Source: a virus
DNA length: 22,770 bases
Reading direction: 5' to 3' (one strand)
Virus record (IMG/VR): IMGVR_UViG_3300020189_000073
Coordinates: 1-22,770 of that record
Under the pieces are notes generated by a model, which saw only the letters and a program-made list of their open reading frames with translations, was not told the DNA's origin and searched no databases. A program made the translations under genes and the position numbers. This document shows, piece by piece, positions 6,859 to 13,321 of the stretch. The first letter of the stretch is position 1, and every line of letters begins with the position of its first letter.

Positions 6859-7817
6859 AGTACGCGTCGGTCTTCGCTGGTGTCGGCGGCTTCGACCTCG
6901 GGTTCGATGCCGCTGGCATGCAGCCGACCGCTCAAGTGGAGATCAACAAGCACAGTCGAGCGATCCTCGCTCGGCATTGGCCCAACGTAGAAAGGACAGA
7001 CGATGTCATCAGCACCACTGGAAGCGACCTCGGATCTCCCGACCTCATCGTCGGCGGGTTCCCTTGCCAAGACACAAGCCAAGCAGCGCCGCATCGCACT
7101 GGCCTCGCCGGGGAGCGAGGCCGTCTCTACTACGAGTTCGTCCGCCTCGTCGACGAGGTCGCACGGCTCGTCGACGAAAGCAAACCGCGATGGGTCTGCA
7201 TCGAGAACCCAGTCGGACTCCTCAAGTCAAAAGGGGGGAGGGACATGGAGGCCGTGGTCCGGGGGCTGGAAGACCTCGGGTATGGGTGGGCCTACCGGGT
7301 GGTGGACGGGCGACATCTCGGATCGGCCCAGCGACGCCGTCGAGTCGTCATTGTTGGACATCGTGGAGGTGACGGTGGACCCGCATGGCAAGTGCTGGCT
7401 GACGACGACCTCGGCAGCGAGTCACCTCAAGTACTTGACGAATCCCGGCGGGACTCCCGATCCAAGGTTGGAAGCGTCGTTGAGGACGATGGTCGAGGAC
7501 TGATCTTCCGTAAGTCACGTCGGCCTCGGTCGAAGGATGACTACGCAACGTGGGTGATGGACGGGCAAGCGAACACGCTCACGGGATTCGACAGCGGCAA
7601 CGCTCGGCAGACACACATCGTGGTGCAGGGCGGTCGCGCTCGCACGCTGACGCTCACTGAGTGGGAGCGGCTGACGTGCTTACCGGATGGCTGGACTGAG
7701 GGCGTGCCCGACAGCCACCGCTTCAAGGCTCTCGGTGATGCCATGCACGCAGGCATGGCCGAGTGGTTAGGGCGCAGGTTGATGCACACGCATGAGTCTG
7801 TGCCGTTCATCGGATGA
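6855..7817 (+). CDS. DNA (cytosine-5) methyltransferase, orphan
   Basis: This enzyme transfers a methyl group from S-adenosylmethionine to carbon 5 of cytosine. The conserved C5-MTase motifs occur in order: motif I FAGVGGFDLGF (about 7-17), motif IV GGFPCQDTS with the catalytic Cys71, motif VI IENPVG (about 116-121), motif VIII QRRRRVVIVG (about 159-168), a target-recognition region about 190-265, motif IX RTLTLTEWERLTCLPDGW, and motif X with KALGDAM in place of the usual GNAV. At 320 aa it is normal for the family and looks intact. It starts with GTG overlapping the previous stop (GTGA). No restriction endonuclease is adjacent, so it is probably an anti-restriction or regulatory modification enzyme (inference). 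Its target cannot be read from sequence. Confidence 0.95.
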   Translation: MKYASVFAGVGGFDLGFDAAGMQPTAQVEINKHSRAILARHWPNVERTDDVISTTGSDLGSPDLIVGGFPCQDTSQAAPHRTGLAGERGRLYYEFVRLVDEVARLVDESKPRWVCIENPVGLLKSKGGRDMEAVVRGLEDLGYGWAYRVVDGRHLGSAQRRRRVVIVGHRGGDGGPAWQVLADDDLGSESPQVLDESRRDSRSKVGSVVEDDGRGLIFRKSRRPRSKDDYATWVMDGQANTLTGFDSGNARQTHIVVQGGRARTLTLTEWERLTCLPDGWTEGVPDSHRFKALGDAMHAGMAEWLGRRLMHTHESVPFIG

Positions 7818-7828
7818 AGGGAACACAG

Positions 7829-8053
7829 ATGGTCAACATCGATACGGACACCGAGTACGACGGGTGGCAGCCGACGTGCAAGAACGGGCACGACAAGCGC
7901 ACCTCGGGCTGGACGCAACTGAATGGCTGCCGTGAGTGCAAGCGAGAGGCAGCACGTCGATACCGGGAGGCACGCAAGGCCGGTGTCGAGAAGCAAGCGA
8001 GCAAGCAGCAGCCGAGAAGGGATCTCGGCTTCGACAAAGTGAAGGGGCAGTGA
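7829..8053 (+). CDS. Small zinc-finger protein, 74 aa
   Basis: The N-terminal half contains PTCKNGHDKRTSGW and then NGCRECKREAARRYR, a C-x3-H ... C-x2-C pattern like the treble-clef zinc fingers seen in small phage HNH-related proteins, but no HNH catalytic histidines follow. The C-terminal half is strongly basic (REARKAGVEKQASKQQPRR), suggesting nucleic-acid binding. TGAAGGGA overlaps the methyltransferase stop and ends six bases before ATG 7829. An upstream in-frame ATG at 7814 lies within that motif and is not preferred. The stop overlaps the next start (TGATG). Confidence 0.7.
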   Translation: MVNIDTDTEYDGWQPTCKNGHDKRTSGWTQLNGCRECKREAARRYREARKAGVEKQASKQQPRRDLGFDKVKGQ

Positions 8054-8181
8054 TGGATCACATCTGCTGGATCGACGACACGGTGTGCGAGGACTGCGCC
8101 GTGGCATACATCCCACTCGATGGGTTGGACATGACCGAGCTTCAAGACGGCTCGGTCTTCGTAGTTAGGGAGGAAGTATGA
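8053..8181 (+). CDS. Small hypothetical protein, 42 aa
   Basis: This ORF (MDHICWIDDTVCEDCAVAYI to VFVVREEV) begins in a TGATG overlap with the previous stop and ends in an ATGA overlap with the next ATG. Both ends fit the tight operon spacing. It carries three cysteines early (C5, C12, C15) and is acidic. Function unknown. It is credible mainly because it fills the space exactly between two other coupled small genes and has AAGGGG upstream of its start. Confidence 0.6.
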   Translation: MDHICWIDDTVCEDCAVAYIPLDGLDMTELQDGSVFVVREEV

Positions 8182-8312
8182 GCGACACGAGGTATGTCGA
8201 GTGCTGTGACCGGATGGTCCCGGCATGGGCAGCGATGCCCTTCTTCTTCAGCGACAGGCTGCCTGTCTTCCTGTGCAAGGTGGGCGAGGGCTGCACACGG
8301 GAGGAAGCATGA
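8178..8312 (+). CDS. Small hypothetical protein, 44 aa
   Basis: The product is MSDTRYVECCDRMVPAWAAM continuing to GEGCTREEA. It has a vicinal Cys pair (C9, C10) and two later cysteines, and a central hydrophobic stretch (AWAAMPFFF) too short to be called a membrane segment. The start codon sits in the repeated sequence GGAGGAAG(T/C)ATGAG, which also starts the next two genes. The overlap is ATGA on both sides. No function can be proposed. Confidence 0.55.
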   Translation: MSDTRYVECCDRMVPAWAAMPFFFSDRLPVFLCKVGEGCTREEA

Positions 8313-8410
8313 GTGAGTGCGATGCGTGTGGTCGGACACAGGTAGGCCACGTCGTGGAGGGATTGAACTTCTGCCACGAGTGCTACTACATCTATCGAAC
8401 CAACAGTTAA
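8309..8410 (+). CDS. Zinc-ribbon microprotein, 33 aa
   Basis: The product contains CDACGRTQVGHVVEGLNFCHEC, that is CxxC, 14 residues, CxxC, the minimal pattern of a single zinc ribbon. It starts inside GGAGGAAGCATGAG (8300-8313), which also encodes the last residues (EEA) and stop of the preceding gene, and it ends with TAA. Such single-ribbon microproteins may bind nucleic acid or a host protein, but no role is known here. Confidence 0.65.
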   Translation: MSECDACGRTQVGHVVEGLNFCHECYYIYRTNS

Positions 8411-8419
8411 GGAGGAAGC

Positions 8420-8596
8420 ATGAGCGGCTACATCATTCTCCTGCTGCTCCTCATCGTGGGCACGGTCATCCTCGCCCACGAGATGGGACGGCAGGTCGGG
8501 TACGAACACGGTCTCAATGACGCTGAACGCAGGATGTCAGAGGGATATGAGAAGATAAGAATCAGTAACACCAACAAGGAAGGGGTTCAGGGATGA
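8420..8596 (+). CDS. Small single-pass membrane protein, 58 aa
   Basis: Residues 4-19 (YIILLLLLIVGTVILA) form an uninterrupted hydrophobic segment able to span the membrane. They are followed by a charged tail (HEMGRQVGYEHGLNDAERRM) that would lie on one side of the membrane. The start ATG is placed by GGAGGAAGC immediately after the previous TAA. The stop overlaps the next ATG (ATGA). Holin-like or superinfection-exclusion roles are conceivable, but nothing in the sequence distinguishes them and the gene is far from the lysis-related genes at the right edge. Confidence 0.7.
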   Translation: MSGYIILLLLLIVGTVILAHEMGRQVGYEHGLNDAERRMSEGYEKIRISNTNKEGVQG

Positions 8597-9549
8597 ACCG
8601 TTTGGAACTAGTACGACGCGAACAGAATGCACTGAGCAAGACCTTGCTCGACGTGCATGAAGAAACCAGTGTCGAGGGCGTCCTCGACCGAGCCAACCTC
8701 AACTTTGAGGTGGAATTGCAGGAGTTGAGTTCTCAGGTGGTAACACCAATGCCTAACTCCGATGCCGGGTTCAACGTAACTCGGGTCAACTACACACAGT
8801 CAGGGGTTGTCCGCATGGACAACCTGAAGCCCATCGGCGTGGTCGGTGAGCGGTACACACCGATCCAGAATCGGGATGCGTTCTCCACCCTGCAGTACCT
8901 GCAGGATGAGGGCTTCATCACCGGGTACGAGCAGGCCGGGATGCTCGGTGACGGGCAGCGGTGCTTCATCATCGCTCGGCTCAACGACAGCATGACGCTG
9001 ACCGACACGCACCACGGTCGGATCATGTTCGCCACCAGTCACGATGGCTCGGGCGCATTCCACGTCCGTGCCCTCGCCGAGCGGCTGTTCTGCAGCAACC
9101 AGATCCCCAACCTCGCTCGTCGAGGCAAGGGCGTGATCAGCATCCGGCACACGACCAGTGCGAACGCTCGCTTGCAGCAAGTCAAGCAAGCCGTGCTGTC
9201 GGAGATGCGCTGGTTCGATGAGTACCAGAACTGGTACGACAAGATGTGCAGCACCGATGTCGACTGGCGAGTCACCAGTGCGTACCTCAATCAGGTCGCA
9301 CCGAAGCGTGACCCGAAGATGTTGTCTGAGGTCGAGCGCCGGAACGATGAGCGCAGGCAAGCCAAGATCCTTGATCGGATCACCGGCCAGTTCAACGCCA
9401 ACATCAAGGACACCGTGGCTGCCCTGTTCCAAGGCGCAGTCGAGTACTCCGACTACGACAGTCGGGGTCGCAACGCCGACCGCATCCTGATGGGTCGGGA
9501 CATCGAGTTCAAGTCTCGTGCATGGGACGCCGCCAAGGCGCTCGTGTAG
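8593..9549 (+). CDS. DUF932-family phage/plasmid protein, 318 aa
   Basis: The sequence fits the DUF932 family (phage/plasmid-like protein, TIGR03299): GVVGERYTPIQNRDAFSTLQ near residues 82-101, a glycine-rich FITGYEQAGMLGDGQRCFII strand pair, then ATSHDGSGAFHVRALAERLFCSNQ with conserved R and C residues, and a helical C-terminal half. Members are common on phages and plasmids, often near replication or accessory genes. Their biochemical role is not established. The ATG overlaps the membrane-protein stop, and GGAAGGGG lies upstream. The length is normal for the family. A hairpin follows the gene. Confidence 0.85.
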   Translation: MNRLELVRREQNALSKTLLDVHEETSVEGVLDRANLNFEVELQELSSQVVTPMPNSDAGFNVTRVNYTQSGVVRMDNLKPIGVVGERYTPIQNRDAFSTLQYLQDEGFITGYEQAGMLGDGQRCFIIARLNDSMTLTDTHHGRIMFATSHDGSGAFHVRALAERLFCSNQIPNLARRGKGVISIRHTTSANARLQQVKQAVLSEMRWFDEYQNWYDKMCSTDVDWRVTSAYLNQVAPKRDPKMLSEVERRNDERRQAKILDRITGQFNANIKDTVAALFQGAVEYSDYDSRGRNADRILMGRDIEFKSRAWDAAKALV

Positions 9550-9558
9550 CACCAAGCC

Positions 9559-9606
9559 GCCGGACAGGCGGGGCGTCATCCCTTCCGCCCTGTCTGTCCG
9601 GCTTTC
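9559..9606 (+). terminator. Weak terminator-like hairpin after the DUF932 gene
   Basis: GCCGGACAG (9559-9567) pairs perfectly with CTGTCCGGC (9594-9602). The 26-base interior can form further pairs (GGCGG with CCGCC). Only TTTCTC follows, so termination would be partial at best. It may instead lower expression of the two downstream genes or protect the 3' end of the upstream message. Confidence 0.45.
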
Positions 9607-9620
9607 TCATTGGAGGGTCA

Positions 9621-9788
9621 ATGGCTAAGACAGAGAAGCATCCGCATCGATCAGGCTTCTGCATGACAGGCCACTGCGACAACTGCCCTCACGCCTTCAG
9701 CGTGACCCGTAGAGACGGGCAGGGTGAGTACAGCAAAGAGTGGACGTGCGAGTGCATGTGCCACAGCGAGCGGGGCTTGCCGTGGTGA
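9621..9788 (+). CDS. Cys-rich small protein, 55 aa
   Basis: The product contains FCMTGHCDNCPHAF (C-x4-C-x2-C-x-H) and near the end TCECMCHSERG (C-x-C-x-C-H), enough ligands for one or two zinc sites. GGAGGG lies five bases upstream of ATG 9621, just downstream of the partial terminator. An in-frame upstream extension would overlap the DUF932 gene and the hairpin and is rejected. Function unknown. Confidence 0.65.
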   Translation: MAKTEKHPHRSGFCMTGHCDNCPHAFSVTRRDGQGEYSKEWTCECMCHSERGLPW

Positions 9789-10099
9789 ACAAGAACAGCA
9801 AGGAAGTGACCGAGATCAAGAAGGCACTCGACCACGAGTACGAGGAACTGATCGACGCCGCTGTCGCAGCAGCGGAGGCATACGAGAAAGTCCACGCCAC
9901 TCGTGAGCAGTGGATCGTGGTCGCTCGACCACTGCGAGACGGGCCGGTCGTGACGGTCGGCTCGTGGACGACACGGCATCAGGCAGAGGTGGCCGAGAAG
10001 CAATTCGTGTCAGCACACCGTGACAGCAACGAGGGCACGTTCAGTTTCGTGACCCGCATGTACCAAACGAGCTGGATGCAGAAACTAGAAGGCAAGTAA
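9785..10099 (+). CDS. Hypothetical protein with N-terminal helix, 104 aa
   Basis: GTG at 9785 overlaps the preceding stop (GTGA), and a second GTG directly before it could also serve. Residues 3-40 (NSKEVTEIKKALDHEYEELI and onward) form a long charged helix, possibly a coiled coil. Residues 45-100 are beta-rich (QWIVVARPLRDGPVVTVGSW, TFSFVTRMYQ). I do not recognise the family. It is the last gene of the rightward operon and ends just before a strong terminator. Confidence 0.65.
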   Translation: MNKNSKEVTEIKKALDHEYEELIDAAVAAAEAYEKVHATREQWIVVARPLRDGPVVTVGSWTTRHQAEVAEKQFVSAHRDSNEGTFSFVTRMYQTSWMQKLEGK

Positions 10100-10103
10100 G
10101 ACA

Positions 10104-10144
10104 GGGCGGGGCCAGTCCACATCTGGCCCCGCCCCTATTTTTTT
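10104..10144 (+). terminator. Strong intrinsic terminator of the plus-strand operon
   Basis: GGGCGGGGCCAG (10104-10115), loop TCCACAT and CTGGCCCCGCCC (10123-10134) form a perfect 12-bp stem followed by TATTTTTTT. It lies five bases after the last plus-strand stop and just downstream of the converging minus operon, so it separates the two transcription units. Confidence 0.92.
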
Positions 10145-10156
10145 GTCTCGGCAACG

Positions 10157-10792
10157 TCAGTACGGACTCTTCCCACCAAGAGCCTCGATCAGTTGCCTCA
10201 TCCCACGGCGAGAGATCTGCTCAACTCGCTGCGGGGAGATCCCCCACTGGTGACCGATGTCAACCAGCGTTAACCCATCACCCCACCGGCTCACGACGAT
10301 GCCGTAGGTGCGGGTGTCCAGTTCTTTCAAAGCCATCTCAACGTCATAGACGAGGGCGAGGATGTCTCCGCCCTCGCTCGCTGGCTTCCGCTTCCGCTTC
10401 TGCCCCATGTCTGCCGGGTCGAGGATCTGACCAGCCGAGTCAGGGCCACCGTTGTGGATCACCTCGATGATCTTCTCGATGGTGGCTGGCCGGTAGAAGT
10501 ACTCATCCTCCGGGCGGTAGCCGGACCGCTCGGCCTTCTCACGTCGAGCGAACTTCTCACACTCCCGACGCATCGACAGGATCAGTGCAGCCTCGCCCTG
10601 CTTACGCTCGCTCGGCTCATCTCGCACCAGATACTCCTCGACCTTCCGCTTACGACGTGACGCGTACTCACACGCCACCTGTCGTAGGTCATCAGCGTCG
10701 ACGTAGCCCTTGTAGCGGTCGGCTATGGGCCGAGCCGCTATGGCTGCCAGTTCAATCACCTCGATCCAGATCGGATCATCTGCCGCAATCAT
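10157..10792 (-). CDS. Sigma-factor-like protein with region-4 helix-turn-helix, 211 aa
   Basis: The C-terminal 40 residues contain LTLVDIGHQWGISPQRVEQI and RRGMRQLIEAL, an excellent match to the sigma-70 region 4 helix-turn-helix that reads the -35 element. The first 60 residues (YKGYVDADDLRQVACEYASR) resemble the start of sigma region 2 but are degenerate. The centre is rich in charged residues (KRKRKPASEGG). It could be a phage sigma factor or a sigma-like DNA-binding regulator that redirects host RNA polymerase (inference). It is the last gene of the long leftward operon. The ATG follows the exonuclease stop by seven bases. Confidence 0.75.
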   Translation of the reverse strand: MIAADDPIWIEVIELAAIAARPIADRYKGYVDADDLRQVACEYASRRKRKVEEYLVRDEPSERKQGEAALILSMRRECEKFARREKAERSGYRPEDEYFYRPATIEKIIEVIHNGGPDSAGQILDPADMGQKRKRKPASEGGDILALVYDVEMALKELDTRTYGIVVSRWGDGLTLVDIGHQWGISPQRVEQISRRGMRQLIEALGGKSPY

Positions 10793-10799
10793 CCTGCGA

Positions 10800-11342
10800 T
10801 CACCTGTGCAAGTTCTTCATGTACGGGAGGACGTGCGGGATCAGTTCTCGCAGGACTTTCACGTCCTGCTCGCAGTGATACACGACCTCATCCATCGCAT
10901 CCTTGTCGAGCGTGGCCGCTAGTTGCCACTGCTCCCAACTGATCGCTGTCTTCGACTCGCCCAGTTCAAAGAACTTCTGAGCGTTCTCCAGTTTCGCACT
11001 GCCGATCCGCATCGACGATGAGTTCAGGAACCATCGAGTGTCCATGTGCCACTCGACGTTCACGGGTCGCTCGCCATGCTTGGCTAGCCGAGCGTTGATG
11101 AAGGGGATGTCGAACAGTTTGCTGTTGTGTCCGGCTATCAGTTTGTATTTCTCCAGATGCTCACGGATAGCGAGGACTAGTTTGCTGTCGTCGATCTTGC
11201 TGCGTCCTCGCCACGGCTTCTCATCCGCACGGAACGTCGTCACCTCACCCGTGTTGCCGTCGAGGAATGAGCAACAAAGCACTCTTCCCATCAGACCGGA
11301 CAAGTCAGTTGTCTCGATGTCGAACACCACGCTGGGAATCAT
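10800..11342 (-). CDS. RNase H-like 3'-5' exonuclease (DEDD family), 180 aa
   Basis: The protein starts MIPSVVFDIETT with the ExoI motif (Asp8, Glu10), has the ExoII motif GHNSKLFDIPFI with Asp78, and ends with YHCEQDVKVL carrying Asp160 for ExoIII. These are the metal-binding acids of DnaQ-like exonucleases. There is no polymerase domain attached and no DNA polymerase gene in the window. It may proofread, trim recombination intermediates or degrade host nucleic acid. ATG 11342 is chosen over the ATG ten codons upstream because it overlaps the previous stop (ATGA) and has GAGGAG eight bases before it. Confidence 0.87.
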   Translation of the reverse strand: MIPSVVFDIETTDLSGLMGRVLCCSFLDGNTGEVTTFRADEKPWRGRSKIDDSKLVLAIREHLEKYKLIAGHNSKLFDIPFINARLAKHGERPVNVEWHMDTRWFLNSSSMRIGSAKLENAQKFFELGESKTAISWEQWQLAATLDKDAMDEVVYHCEQDVKVLRELIPHVLPYMKNLHR

Positions 11343-11614
11343 GTTGGGATCTCCTCGATTCGTCGTTGCCATCGACCGAGCTGGAGGTCGAGGCCGACCA
11401 GATAGTTGATCGCGTCAGCGATCTCCTGCCTGATCTCTAACAGCATCCGAGGTGGGTCGAACTCTTCAATGCGCTGATGATCTTCTTCGTCGTACTCACG
11501 GCTCCCACCATCAGCGATGCGGAAGCGTGCGTAGTTCGTTGCTCGACGGTGGTGTTCGATCAACTGTTCAGTGGTCAGCCCGAAGGGCGGAGTGATTGGC
11601 GGGGGTGTGATCAC
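11339..11614 (-). CDS. Hypothetical helical protein, 91 aa
   Basis: GTG at 11614 overlaps the primase stop (GTGA) and has GAGGAGG four bases upstream. After a proline-rich start (ITPPPITPPFG) the protein is helical: LTTEQLIEHHRRATNYARFR and MLLEIRQEIADAINYLVGLD. The EIxDAxNYL segment recalls helices of all-alpha NTP pyrophosphatases of the MazG type, but the metal-binding EExxD pattern is incomplete, so I make no functional call. It sits between two DNA-metabolism genes. Confidence 0.65.
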   Translation of the reverse strand: MITPPPITPPFGLTTEQLIEHHRRATNYARFRIADGGSREYDEEDHQRIEEFDPPRMLLEIRQEIADAINYLVGLDLQLGRWQRRIEEIPT

Positions 11615-12276
11615 GGAGCCTCCTCTACAGCGCCGATGAGTTCGGCGAAATGCTCTGCTCCGTACTTCAAGATTGTACTATTCACGTCCTCACCTGCAGG
11701 GAGTGACACGCGTACAGCCTGCGGCACATCCTTCATTATGCGAGCCGCCAGTTCAGCGCCGGGATTGCTGCCGTCGTCCCTGTCGGAGTCGTTGTCCATC
11801 ACCAGTAGGACACGCTCGATGCCGTCGAAGCATCGAGCGAAGTGTTTCTTGAAGCCGTTGGATCCGGGGATCGCTACGGCTGGGAAGCCAGCAGCCGTGG
11901 CAGCCGCAGCATCCAGTTCACCCTCAACCACGAGGATCGTGTCGACAGCGTTGACGAGGGCACGCACGTTGAACATGCGATGGGCCTGCCCGGTCGGTGC
12001 TTGATACCGGGAACGCTTGTCTTGCGACTTGATCGAACGGAACTTGAAGCCGACGCAGCCACCGAGTGGCGTCAAGTATGGGATCGACAGGCAACCGATG
12101 AATCGTTCCTCGTGCCCCGGCGCTGGCTCGGACACATAACCGAATAGGAACTCACCGCTGACGTCCAGCAGTCCACGCTGGTCGAGGTACTCCTCGGCTG
12201 GCGACCCGCTGAGTTCGATGTGGTACTCCTCGGCTGCCCGATCCCACATCATCCGCAGCTTCTTACTCGTCGTCAT
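11611..12276 (-). CDS. DNA primase TOPRIM (catalytic) domain protein, 221 aa
   Basis: This ORF carries the DnaG/gp4-type primase catalytic part without its zinc finger. Residues 20-45 (AEEYLDQRGL) and 58-80 (RFIGCLSIPYLTPLGGCVGF) match the RNAP-basal region that precedes TOPRIM. TOPRIM motifs are LVVEGELDA with Glu118, IPGSNGFK, and LLVMDNDSD with Asp161/Asp163. No helicase domain follows. The CHC2 zinc domain is encoded separately at 14323-14652, about 2 kb upstream in the same operon. ATG 12276 is chosen from the GGGAAG upstream. The frame is open further upstream but overlaps the previous gene. Confidence 0.88.
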   Translation of the reverse strand: MTTSKKLRMMWDRAAEEYHIELSGSPAEEYLDQRGLLDVSGEFLFGYVSEPAPGHEERFIGCLSIPYLTPLGGCVGFKFRSIKSQDKRSRYQAPTGQAHRMFNVRALVNAVDTILVVEGELDAAAATAAGFPAVAIPGSNGFKKHFARCFDGIERVLLVMDNDSDRDDGSNPGAELAARIMKDVPQAVRVSLPAGEDVNSTILKYGAEHFAELIGAVEEAP

Positions 12277-12520
12277 CCTCTTCTTCCCATTCCTCTTCGT
12301 CTTCCCACTCTTTCCAAACTCTGATCGCAAACATGCATGGGTCATGCACGAAGATGATGTCTTCGCGATCTCCCTCTTCAACCAGAAGAAGTTCGACGTC
12401 CTCTTCCGGCATGGTCGGCAAGGGGTTGTGTGTCGCGCACACCGGCAGGCTGATCCAGCCTTTCGTCACGCCGTAGACAAGCCACGAGTGAAACGCCTTG
12501 TCGTCCTGTGACTCACTCAC
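12263..12520 (-). CDS. Small protein with a highly acidic C-terminal tail, 85 aa
   Basis: GTG at 12520 overlaps the previous stop (GTGA). The first two thirds (WLVYGVTKGWISLPVCATH, DPCMFAIRVWKEW) look like a beta-rich domain with two cysteines. The last 15 residues are almost only Glu and Asp around two Trp (EDEEEWEEEDDDE). Acidic tails of this kind are seen on SSB and on DNA-mimic proteins, where they contact proteins or compete for DNA-binding surfaces. Either role here is inference. Its end overlaps the primase start by 14 bases. Confidence 0.7.
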   Translation of the reverse strand: MSESQDDKAFHSWLVYGVTKGWISLPVCATHNPLPTMPEEDVELLLVEEGDREDIIFVHDPCMFAIRVWKEWEDEEEWEEEDDDE

Positions 12521-12843
12521 CCCGGCATGCTCGGATCGTTGTACTTGTTCCGATCTTTTGCAGGCCAGTCGAACATCGCAACGGTGCTGTCTCGCTCGTG
12601 GTAGTGCGTGTTCAAGATGACATCGAAATGGAAGTCGGGCGGGGTGTGTTCGCCGCACTCAATGAACATTGCTGGAGCCTGATCAGCAGCCACCACATAC
12701 AGGTGACCCGTCGACTTGTCCCAGTCAATCTGAGCGGTATTCGCCACCTTGTTGTCGTCGAGGAACCGCATCAGTGTGCGGAGATCCTCTACTGTCTGCG
12801 CGTTGGCTCGCACCGCTGCGTAGCCATTCATCTCAATCAACAT
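12517..12843 (-). CDS. Hypothetical protein, 108 aa
   Basis: I do not recognise it. The sequence starts MLIEMNGYAAVRANAQTVED and runs through helix and strand segments (LRTLMRFLDDNKVANTAQID, HLYVVAADQAPAMF) to a His/Asp-rich part, FHFDVILNTHYHERDSTVAM. A much longer open frame upstream overlaps two other genes in another frame and is rejected. ATG 12843 overlaps the 33-aa ORF stop by seven bases (ATGTTGA). GGAAGG lies 11 bases upstream. Another ATG four codons in could also be used. Confidence 0.65.
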   Translation of the reverse strand: MLIEMNGYAAVRANAQTVEDLRTLMRFLDDNKVANTAQIDWDKSTGHLYVVAADQAPAMFIECGEHTPPDFHFDVILNTHYHERDSTVAMFDWPAKDRNKYNDPSMPG

Positions 12844-12938
12844 TGCTGCACATACCTTCCACAGAATTTGTTGTCGCATCGAGCGACGTACTTGTTTGTG
12901 TTGGTGGTGCTTGCACCACAGTGAGGACAGGTCAACAT
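12837..12938 (-). CDS. Zinc-ribbon microprotein, 33 aa
   Basis: The short frame encodes MLTCPHCGASTTN, then RCDNKFCGRYVQQC. CPHC and the later C-x4-C pair form a canonical small zinc ribbon. It fits exactly between its neighbours. Its ATG overlaps the upstream stop and its stop overlaps the downstream ATG, each time as the seven-base string ATGTTGA. GGGGCAAGGA precedes the start. The ligand pattern plus the double overlap make it a real gene despite its size. Confidence 0.7.
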   Translation of the reverse strand: MLTCPHCGASTTNTNKYVARCDNKFCGRYVQQC

Positions 12939-13321
12939 TCCTTGCCCCGCTTACCAAGCAGGTTGAATGTGTGGTCGGTTGACCAGTGGTGCTTGCCCTC
13001 CAGTCCCGGCTTCTTCGGGTACGGGTTGACCATGACGAAGGCGATCTCCCACTGCACATACTTGGGAGCCTTGGCCGGACGGACACCTACCCACTCGGGG
13101 TAACCGGCACGCTTCGCGTAGTGATCCCAAGTTACGCCGATGGTCTGCACGATGCCGCTGCCGTATGGCCCATCCGCTCGCCAACGGAAGTTGGATTCTC
13201 TCTCCGCTACGCAGGTGAGAAACTGCTCGGCCTTCTTCGTGTAGTGCGCTCCCCTGTACTCGGGCGGGTCGAAGTCCGCCTTGCCCGAGAGGGCGACGGT
13301 CATTAGCAGTGCTTCAATCAT
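12932..13321 (-). CDS. Lysozyme-like / Rpf-type transglycosylase domain protein, 129 aa
   Basis: Residues 35-70 (FLTCVAERESNFRWRADGPY, GSGIVQTIGVTWDHYA) match the active-site region of the lysozyme-like superfamily, as in resuscitation-promoting factors and phage transglycosylases. Glu42 in CVAERESN is the expected general acid and GSGIVQ...TW the usual glycine-rich loop. Such domains cleave the glycan backbone of peptidoglycan. No convincing signal peptide is present. It lies in a replication operon between a proteasome-like peptidase and a zinc microprotein rather than with the late genes. The start ATG overlaps the previous stop, with GGAGAAG upstream. Confidence 0.75.
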   Translation of the reverse strand: MIEALLMTVALSGKADFDPPEYRGAHYTKKAEQFLTCVAERESNFRWRADGPYGSGIVQTIGVTWDHYAKRAGYPEWVGVRPAKAPKYVQWEIAFVMVNPYPKKPGLEGKHHWSTDHTFNLLGKRGKEC

